From: an uncultured Alphaproteobacteria bacterium
GTDB lineage: Bacteria > Pseudomonadota > Alphaproteobacteria > HIMB59
NCBI GenBank assembly: GCA_902509695.1
Contig: CABWYP010000006.1
Span: 1-53,745 of the forward strand
Direction of reading: 5' to 3'
Length of the DNA stretch: 53,745 nucleotides
Notes under the pieces: generated by a model
Told to the model about the DNA's origin: nothing
The model's input: the letters and a program-made list of their open reading frames with translations, nothing else
The model's database searches: none
Part shown: piece after piece, positions 48,373-53,745 of the stretch
Layout of the letters: each line of letters begins with the position of its first letter
Position numbering within the stretch: the stretch's first letter is position 1
Translations under genes and position numbers: made by a program

Positions 48373-48825
48373 ATGAAGATTATTTTCAAAATTTTCTTAA
48401 TAATATTCCTAAGTATTAACTTTAATTTAAAAGCTGGGCCTTTTACCGATGAATTTTCTAAATGTATTATTGTAAAGACCACCTCTCAAGAAAAAACAGA
48501 TTTAGTAAGATGGATATATGTTACAATGTCTTTTCACCCACAGTTAGCTGATATGTCAAATCTTTCATCCAATGATGTTGAAATGGTTAACATAAGAGTA
48601 GCAGATTATATGACAAATTTATTTGCCTATAAGTGTAATAAAGAATTAGTTCAAGCAATTAAATATGAAGGAGAAGACAGTATAATTTCAGCATTTGAAC
48701 TTTTAGGAGAAATAGCTATTTCTGAAATTATGACTGACGAAGGTGTTGCAATAGCAAGTGAGTTTTTTTCGCAATACCTTGATGAGAGTATTTTAGCAGA
48801 GGCTCTCAATGAAGCTTATAATTAA
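48373..48825 (+). CDS. Exported protein of unknown function (150 aa)
   Basis: A signal peptide (about 1-21, MKIIFKIFLIIFLSINFNLKA) precedes a 129-residue mature part that is mainly helical, with two cysteines (near residues 31 and 93) able to form a disulphide. The segment SSNDVEMVNIRVADYMTNLF and the acidic C-terminus (SQYLDESILAEALNEAYN) show no catalytic motif. It sits in a run of small exported and membrane proteins. Confidence 0.72.
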   Translation: MKIIFKIFLIIFLSINFNLKAGPFTDEFSKCIIVKTTSQEKTDLVRWIYVTMSFHPQLADMSNLSSNDVEMVNIRVADYMTNLFAYKCNKELVQAIKYEGEDSIISAFELLGEIAISEIMTDEGVAIASEFFSQYLDESILAEALNEAYN

Positions 48826-48844
48826 ATTAAAATCACTGTAAAAT

Positions 48845-49024
48845 ATGAAATTTGAAATAATTGTACCAATTATTTATTTAATTTGTTTGTTGATATTAAT
48901 TGCACCAAGATTTTTAGATTTGAACTCAACATTTAAAGTTTTTTTGACTAATATTGGATTATGGTTGTTAATAGTAACAATCTTTATATCGGCTTATCTA
49001 ATCTATAATCATTTAATTTTGTAA
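48845..49024 (+). CDS. Possible small membrane protein (59 aa)
   Basis: The frame begins MKFEIIVPIIYLICLLILIA and ends with a second hydrophobic stretch (NIGLWLLIVTIFISAYLIY). Two membrane helices are joined by a short loop PRFLDLNSTFK. Coding bias agrees with the genome, and it occupies most of the 262-nt gap before the 309-residue gene. Function unknown. Confidence 0.5.
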   Translation: MKFEIIVPIIYLICLLILIAPRFLDLNSTFKVFLTNIGLWLLIVTIFISAYLIYNHLIL

Positions 49025-49087
49025 ATTTTTATCATTTGTTTATTGATTAAAGTTATTTAATTGATTAAATTTTTTTAAATTTTAAAT

Positions 49088-50017
49088 ATGCCTGATAATA
49101 CATATAATAATATTTTGATAGATTTTGAATCTTGGAATAAATACACCTACCCAATCATTGATCAAGATCAATTATTGAAAAACTTTTACTATTCCCTGGA
49201 AGAAATTATTAATTTTCCTGAAATCAAAAATAAAACAGCTAGTCAAGACGAATACTGCACTATTTATAATAAAGTAATGTTAAATCCTATTTTTGATAGT
49301 CATCCAATAAAATTTTCTTGGAAAGAGAAAGACGATGAATTTATATCAGATATTGAATCAGCTATTAGTTTGGCTAACAATATCTTTCATACAATTGAAA
49401 CTAAGAACGCATATTTGATTTCATTAGCAGTAGCCTTTAAAAAATCAGCTCCGAAAACAATAAAAACTAATATTTTAGATAATGCATCAAAGCTAATTTA
49501 TGAAGAAATTTTTAAAATTGAAAATGAAAATAACTATAAAAATAATAGTCAAAAAAATATTGAAGATGAGTATACATATACAGCTGATGGTCAAGCGCTA
49601 GCTTTTCAAATTCAATATCATAGATGGATGATAATAAATAAGTCCATACTTCCAGAAACTAGCTATATGAGAAATAGATTTATTAATATTGTAATTAGAA
49701 AAAATTTTCCAAAACATACACCTGATCCTGAAAGCAAAGATATAACGAGCTATTCGGAATCTCATGCAAAATTAAAGGAAGAAATCTCAAATCATTTAAA
49801 ATTCGATGTTTTAAACATTCCTAGTGATGATCTCGATAAATGGATTAATTCCTTTGTAAATAATGTTATGCTTGTTTATTACGGTTTTTATAAATGGGAT
49901 AAGCTAAGAGGGGATTTTTATGAGGTTTTTGATTTGGAAAATTCTAAATTTGGAAAAAAAATTCCTGACAATTTTGAGGAGAACAATAAAGAATTCTCGA
50001 AATTTATAAATATATGA
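49088..50017 (+). CDS. Cytoplasmic protein of unknown function (309 aa)
   Basis: A soluble, mostly helical, Asn/Lys-rich protein with no signal peptide. Segments such as EYTYTADGQALAFQIQYHRW and NFPKHTPDPESKDITSYSES do not match any motif I know. The end overlaps the next gene, an exported Tyr/Asn-rich protein, by 4 nt (ATGA), so the pair is probably cotranslated and may act together despite different locations. Confidence 0.7.
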   Translation: MPDNTYNNILIDFESWNKYTYPIIDQDQLLKNFYYSLEEIINFPEIKNKTASQDEYCTIYNKVMLNPIFDSHPIKFSWKEKDDEFISDIESAISLANNIFHTIETKNAYLISLAVAFKKSAPKTIKTNILDNASKLIYEEIFKIENENNYKNNSQKNIEDEYTYTADGQALAFQIQYHRWMIINKSILPETSYMRNRFINIVIRKNFPKHTPDPESKDITSYSESHAKLKEEISNHLKFDVLNIPSDDLDKWINSFVNNVMLVYYGFYKWDKLRGDFYEVFDLENSKFGKKIPDNFEENNKEFSKFINI

Positions 50018-50295
50018 AATTTCTATTAATTCCACTTTTACTAACACCATGTTTATCTTTTAGTTTTTGCTACGAGCCATCGCCGCCCTGGTCTAAACCT
50101 TCAAAACCTATGGTTCCATGGTGTGTAAATGAATGGGATAATACCCACACTTGCAGTGATTGGGAAATTGATAATTATAATTATGATATTAGAAATTATA
50201 ACTATGAAGTTGATAGTTATATAAATGATTTGCAAAATTATCTTTACGAGGCTGAGGATTATGTTCGTTGTGAAATCAATAACCTCAATTATTAA
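50014..50295 (+). CDS. Small exported Tyr/Asn-rich repeat protein (93 aa)
   Basis: A signal peptide (MKFLLIPLLLTPCLSFSF) is followed by CYEPSPPWSKPSKPMVPWCV, a Pro/Trp-rich patch, and then a quasi-repeat in which aromatic and amide residues alternate: NYNYDIRNYNYEVDSYIND and LQNYLYEAEDYV. The period of about seven suggests a helical coil with tyrosines on one face. Four cysteines remain in the mature part. The SFSFC sequence is not a good lipobox. Function unknown. Confidence 0.7.
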   Translation: MKFLLIPLLLTPCLSFSFCYEPSPPWSKPSKPMVPWCVNEWDNTHTCSDWEIDNYNYDIRNYNYEVDSYINDLQNYLYEAEDYVRCEINNLNY

Positions 50296-50342
50296 ATATT
50301 ATTTAATTGAGGATATTTGCCTAATATAACGAGGAAAAGATA

Positions 50343-50531
50343 ATGATTTGGAAAATTGTTTTTTGGATTTTTTTAATACCCATATCTGTTTGGATACTTC
50401 ATAAGTTATTTAGATATAGTGCTATTGGGATACCTTTTATAAGAAAAAACCAATTTTTATATTGGATATTTATGATTGGATTAATATTATTGATTAACTT
50501 CCTTGTTGATAATTTTTACCTAACTACATAG
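50343..50531 (+). CDS. Small membrane protein (62 aa)
   Basis: Begins MIWKIVFWIFLIPISVWILH, then a basic loop KLFRYSAIGIPFIRKNQF and a second hydrophobic segment (LYWIFMIGLILLINFLV). Two helices with an in-positive loop. CGAGGAAAA lies 5 nt upstream as a ribosome binding site. Its family is not recognised. Confidence 0.65.
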   Translation: MIWKIVFWIFLIPISVWILHKLFRYSAIGIPFIRKNQFLYWIFMIGLILLINFLVDNFYLTT

Positions 50532-50546
50532 ATTGAAAATAATTAA

Positions 50547-50597
50547 ATGAAAACCCTTTTAGCCCTATTGTTATTAATGCTTATCGAAAAAACTTAA
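50547..50597 (+). other. Signal-peptide-like stub frame (16 codons)
   Basis: The frame reads MKTLLALLLLMLIEKT then stop. The first twelve residues look exactly like the start of an exported protein, but the frame ends at once and overlaps the 3' end of the opposing hydrolase gene. It may be the remnant of a gene cut short, or chance. Confidence 0.3.
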
Positions 50598-51515
50598 AGC
50601 CATATTTATAGCCTCATCTAATTTCTCCCTTGCTTTACCGCCACCTGCTTCATTTGTCATGCATTTTTTCCTAGCTTCTTTTTGATTAGTTAAAGTGCCG
50701 TCTAAATGTTTCCAAGTACCATCAGGATAAATAAGAATAATATTATCAGAGCAGCCATTAAAAGCTTTACCTTTTCCAATTTTACTATTTAGGCTAAAAT
50801 AATGATCAGCTTCAGGTATCAAAGCATATTCTACTTTATTTATTTTTTTTATAACTTCAAAATAAGATCTACAAGCAATAGGATAATAGTGACTCTTGCT
50901 TCCTTTAATTATTAAAGTTGAAAAATTAGATAAAGCTGGAGCTGGTTTAACATTACATCCTGGTTCGGCAGCTACCACCGCTTTAAATACACCCTGATTT
51001 GAATACCAGCCTCCTTGTAAATTTAAAACTTGTTCAGCTCCGTAGCTAAAACCAGTATAGAAAATTTTCGATTTATCAATTTTTTCGCTATCTGATAAAA
51101 TTTTACCTAGCTTTAATGCGATATTAACTGCACGAGGAAATTTTAATTTATCTCCTGGTTTTAAATCTCTATCATAAAAAGCATCTATTATTGCAACAGC
51201 GTAACCACGATCCAAACCTTCATCAACCAATCTTTTGCCCCACTCATCTGTGCGCCCACCCCATTCTTCGAATTTTATACCATCACGCGTACTTCCGTGT
51301 TGGTGAATAATTAATGGAAATTTAGTATTTAAAATCTTAGGGAAATGAATTTGTGCTAAAACATAGTCTCTATTTGGAAACTTCTTATCAGGAACTTTAA
51401 ATTTTAAGACTACTATATTTTTTTCTTCAAAATTCTTTGTCTCATAAGAATTGTCTGCATTAGTGGTGCCATTGTAAAAGAAAGATAATAATATAATTAT
51501 TAATATTTTTTTCAT
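50574..51515 (-). CDS. Exported alpha/beta hydrolase (dienelactone-hydrolase/esterase-like)
   Basis: A 313-residue protein with a signal peptide (about 1-20, ending TTNA). The alpha/beta hydrolase core has the oxyanion segment PLIIHQHGST near residue 67, the nucleophile elbow G155-F-S157-Y-G159, and a late His in PEADHYFSL. An Asp for the triad is likely near ALIPEAD or upstream. The Cys pairs (near C188/C217 and C259/C285) suggest periplasmic disulphides. It probably cleaves an ester of a nutrient in the periplasm; substrate unknown. Confidence 0.82.
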   Translation of the reverse strand: MKKILIIILLSFFYNGTTNADNSYETKNFEEKNIVVLKFKVPDKKFPNRDYVLAQIHFPKILNTKFPLIIHQHGSTRDGIKFEEWGGRTDEWGKRLVDEGLDRGYAVAIIDAFYDRDLKPGDKLKFPRAVNIALKLGKILSDSEKIDKSKIFYTGFSYGAEQVLNLQGGWYSNQGVFKAVVAAEPGCNVKPAPALSNFSTLIIKGSKSHYYPIACRSYFEVIKKINKVEYALIPEADHYFSLNSKIGKGKAFNGCSDNIILIYPDGTWKHLDGTLTNQKEARKKCMTNEAGGGKAREKLDEAINMALSFFDKH

Positions 51516-51635
51516 TTAAGACCATCTTAGTAAATAATTTTTTTAGAGTACAATAGATATAACAAAAGTGCATAATTTTTTAAAAAAAATTGTAAGTTGT
51601 TAAAAAGCTATATAAATATATTGTTTTTTTATTAG

Positions 51636-51710
51636 GCCGCCGTAGCTCAGTGGTAGAGCACACCCTTGGTAAGGGTGGGGTCGGAAGTTCAATTCTTCTC
51701 GGCGGCACCA
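51636..51710 (+). tRNA. tRNA-Thr (GGT)
   Basis: A complete 75-nt cloverleaf. The acceptor stem is GCCGCCG/CGGCGGC with encoded ACCA, the D-arm is GCTCAGTGGTAGAGC, the anticodon loop is TTGGTAA inside CACCCTTGGTAAGGGTG (anticodon GGT), and the T-arm is GGAAGTTCAATTCTTC. It is isolated, with a small minus-strand frame 90 nt downstream. Confidence 0.96.
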
Positions 51711-51798
51711 ATTATCAAGGTTCAATCTAACCGCCTACTTTGAAAAAGCCTTTATTTAATAAACTTTTGATAAGTTTGCTCTATGGGCAATTTATTTA

Positions 51799-51927
51799 TC
51801 AATAATTATAAAAATCTAAATCATCAGCTATACTTTGGGCATATGTTTGATATATATATTCTCCAAAATCTCCAAGAGAAGAGTCATTTAAACCTAGAAC
51901 AAGAGATTTCATTTTTTGGTAAGACAT
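51799..51927 (-). CDS. Possible small protein (42 aa) downstream of tRNA-Thr
   Basis: The frame reads MSYQKMKSLVLGLNDSSLGD, then FGEYIYQTYAQSIADDLDFYNY and a stop. The G-D-F-G-E-Y-I-Y-Q-x-Y-A segment resembles the start of longer nuclease-like proteins in marine bacteria, so this may be a truncated N-terminus, but I cannot confirm that. It is oriented toward the tRNA gene. The remainder of 51711-51965 holds no other frame. Confidence 0.45.
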   Translation of the reverse strand: MSYQKMKSLVLGLNDSSLGDFGEYIYQTYAQSIADDLDFYNY

Positions 51928-51965
51928 TAAGTATTTTTAAAAAAAATGTAATTTTTCAATAATTT

Positions 51966-52895
51966 TCAATAACCTTTTGATAAGTTAACTTTATTAATAA
52001 GTCTTTTTTTGTTAATTCTAAATCTTTTTAAATTTTTTAAAAAAAAGTCAATCTTATCTATAGTTTCGGTCTCTGAGCCACCACCAGTATGTTGAGTAAG
52101 TATTACATTTTTCAATGACCATAAAGGTGAGTCTTTCTTTAAAGGCTCGTCTTCAGTGACATCTAATGCAGCTCCCCTTATTTTATTAGTTTTTAAAATT
52201 TGAATTAAATATTTTTCATTTACAGAATTCCCTCTTCCAACATTTACAAAAATACAATTTTTATTTAGAGTACTTAATCTATTTTTATTAAAAAAATTTT
52301 TGGTTTTTTTGGTTCCCGGAAGTGCAGAAATTACCAATTCTGCTTTTTTTAAATATTTAATTAAGTCCTTATCTTTTGAATTGGTATTAAAAGACTCTAC
52401 TTCACAATCAAAAGGTTGAATATATTTTTTAAAAATTTTATTAATACTTCCAGTTCCTATCAAAACTACTTTCTTTTTTTCCAAAATAGATAAAGAATTT
52501 CTAATTGGATCGCCAATCCATTTTTTCTTATTCTTAAGATTTTCTGTATCTATTACTCCTCGATAAATTGCTAAGATTGAAGCAAGGGCTGTTTGTGCGA
52601 CCTGTTTAGCAAAAAAACCTTTAAGATTTGTAATTACAATTTTTCGATTAATACCTCCTATTGTTATGTATTCAGCAAATCCTGCTGATTCTAATTGAAC
52701 CCATTCTAATTTAGAACTTTGTTCAATCATCGCAGTTGGAACATTACCAAAAACAATCTTTGAGTCAGAAAATTTACTGTCAAACTTATCTATCTTTGAA
52801 AAAAATAGGTCATATCCCTTTGTCTTAGACTTAAAATATTTTCTATCTGATTTGCTAAATGAATTAGATAGCTCCTCAGCTATATAAATACGCAT
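51966..52895 (-). CDS. D-2-hydroxyacid dehydrogenase (NAD-binding)
   Basis: A 309-residue enzyme of the D-isomer-specific 2-hydroxyacid dehydrogenase family. The NAD loop is VVLIGTGSINKIFKKYI near residue 144. NVGRGNSVNEKYLIQIL near 218 and GAALDVTEDEPL near 240 carry the catalytic Arg/Glu region, and the His is in LTQHTGGGSET. The N-terminal substrate domain is diverged. It reduces or oxidises a small 2-hydroxyacid; substrate unknown. It follows the aldehyde dehydrogenase gene by 10 nt. Confidence 0.88.
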   Translation of the reverse strand: MRIYIAEELSNSFSKSDRKYFKSKTKGYDLFFSKIDKFDSKFSDSKIVFGNVPTAMIEQSSKLEWVQLESAGFAEYITIGGINRKIVITNLKGFFAKQVAQTALASILAIYRGVIDTENLKNKKKWIGDPIRNSLSILEKKKVVLIGTGSINKIFKKYIQPFDCEVESFNTNSKDKDLIKYLKKAELVISALPGTKKTKNFFNKNRLSTLNKNCIFVNVGRGNSVNEKYLIQILKTNKIRGAALDVTEDEPLKKDSPLWSLKNVILTQHTGGGSETETIDKIDFFLKNLKRFRINKKRLINKVNLSKGY

Positions 52896-52905
52896 CAGAA
52901 TTTAT

Positions 52906-53745
52906 TTACTTAAGTGTAAACCAAATGGTCTTAATTTGAAGATATTGATCTAAGGCCTCTGTTCCATTATCTCTTGATAAAGATCCAGATTGTTTATAGC
53001 CACCAAAAGGTGTTTTAATATCGCCCTCAGAAAATCCATTCACTGAAACCGTTCCACATCTTAAATCTTTGGCCATTTTAAATGCTTTATCAATATCTTG
53101 AGTAAAGACTGTTGCATGAAGGCCATAATTAGAGTTATTAGCTGTTTCAAGTGCTTTTTCCATTGATTTTACAGGAAGTACACCAAGAACAGGTCCAAAT
53201 ATTTCTTCTTTTGAAATTGTCATATTCTCATTAATGTTATCAAATAATGTTGGGTAAACAAAAGAGCCTTTAGAACCACCAGCTGCAACTCCTCCATGAA
53301 GAAGTGAAGCTCCTTCATCTATTCCTTTTTGGATATAACCATTCACTGTATTAAAATGATCCTCGGAGATCATAGACCCCATTTCTGAAGATGGGTCTAG
53401 GGGATTTCCAACTTTTAATGTTTTGGTTTTTTCTAAAACTTTATGCAAAAAATCGTCTTTTACTTTTTCATGAATAATCTGTCTCATATTTGCAGAGCAA
53501 TTTTGACCTCCATTCCAGTAGGCTGACATAGCAGCATTTTCAATAAGGTCATCATTAATGTCTGCATCATCTAAAACTATAAAGGGACTTTTACCACCCA
53601 TCTCCAAACCAATAGTTTTGAGGTTACTCTCTCCAGAGTATCTCATAAATAAAGCTCCTACTTCAGTAGAACCTGTAAAAGAAACTGCATCGATGTCAGT
53701 ATGTCTCCCTATCGCCTCTCCAGTATCTCCAAAACCAGTAATAAC
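52906..53745 (-). CDS. Aldehyde dehydrogenase (PuuC-like), N-terminus outside the window
   Basis: The frame is open to the right edge, so the gene is truncated; 279 residues are seen, beginning VITGFGDTGEAIGRHTDIDA. An ATG at 53646 is internal and not a real start. The catalytic Glu is in LEMGGKSPFIVLDDADI, the nucleophile Cys in GGQNCSANMRQ, and EEIFGPVLGVLP and FGGYKQSG complete the family motifs. The ending RDNGTEALDQYLQIKTIWF most resembles gamma-glutamyl-aminobutyraldehyde (PuuC) or betaine-aldehyde-type dehydrogenases. It is followed 10 nt later by a hydroxyacid dehydrogenase. Confidence 0.92.
   Translation of the reverse strand, partial: VITGFGDTGEAIGRHTDIDAVSFTGSTEVGALFMRYSGESNLKTIGLEMGGKSPFIVLDDADINDDLIENAAMSAYWNGGQNCSANMRQIIHEKVKDDFLHKVLEKTKTLKVGNPLDPSSEMGSMISEDHFNTVNGYIQKGIDEGASLLHGGVAAGGSKGSFVYPTLFDNINENMTISKEEIFGPVLGVLPVKSMEKALETANNSNYGLHATVFTQDIDKAFKMAKDLRCGTVSVNGFSEGDIKTPFGGYKQSGSLSRDNGTEALDQYLQIKTIWFTLK

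Noticed and set aside
48826-49087. Possible structured RNA in this gap
   Set aside because: No GC-rich stems are visible and most of the gap is filled by a plausible 59-residue membrane-protein frame.

Overview
The window looks like a streamlined, AT-rich (about 30% GC by eye) alphaproteobacterial chromosome, probably a marine SAR11- or AEGEAN-169/HIMB59-like lineage. The reasons are a two-piece, circularly permuted tmRNA, a class I lysyl-tRNA synthetase, ThyX, hflK-hflC-degP and mreBCD-mrdA-rodA blocks, and genes that overlap by a few bases almost everywhere. The lineage is an inference from gene content; no 16S rRNA gene is present.

Layout. 1-12 kb: the start of pyrD, lysK and a 2Fe-2S ferredoxin (minus), then a plus-strand run of ctaA, an SDR, a photolyase-like protein, a second SDR, purE and purK, followed by pyrC and a GT9 glycosyltransferase (minus), ygfZ (plus) and an alpha2-type glyS with sppA (minus). 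12-15 kb: trmN6-like methyltransferase, polyprenyl synthase, panB and apt, with almost no intergenic DNA. 15.3-30.2 kb: fifteen minus-strand genes with gaps of at most 16 nt, running hflK-hflC-degP-miaA-ilvI-ilvH-ilvC-leuA-mreB-mreC-mreD-mrdA-rodA-cupin-DUF6165. They join membrane protein quality control, branched-chain amino acid synthesis and rod-shape wall synthesis. 30.3-32.3 kb: mrp, thyX and the tmRNA gene.

32.3-36.7 kb is the clearest accessory island. It begins at the 3' end of the tmRNA gene and is bracketed by two direct copies of a roughly 375-bp membrane-protein gene, one frameshifted. Inside are a large exported acidic protein of unknown function and a very AT-rich YdjC-type deacetylase/formyltransferase pair that could exchange N-acetyl for N-formyl on an amino sugar. 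A 12-bp piece of the tmRNA 3' end recurs inside the island, which suggests site-specific integration. No integrase is present.

36.8-47.6 kb returns to mostly core genes: a PuuB-like FAD oxidoreductase, a four-gene module of small proteins with strong ribosome binding sites, a MazG-like NTP pyrophosphohydrolase, tRNA-Phe, a minus-strand run (small basic protein, murA, hisG, hisD, infA, RNase G-like) and clpB. 47.6-51.9 kb is a second accessory stretch of small exported or membrane proteins of unknown function, an exported alpha/beta hydrolase and tRNA-Thr. The window ends with a 2-hydroxyacid dehydrogenase and a truncated PuuC-like aldehyde dehydrogenase.

Most interesting points: the tmRNA-linked island with duplicated flanks, the overlapping deacetylase/formyltransferase pair, a photolyase-like protein that has lost all Fe-S cysteines beside an SDR that has lost its catalytic tyrosine, an Mrp without its CxxC motif, a direct repeat between hflK and mrp, and the uncharacterised four-gene module at 38.4-39.8 kb. 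All calls come from reading the sequence; no database search was possible.
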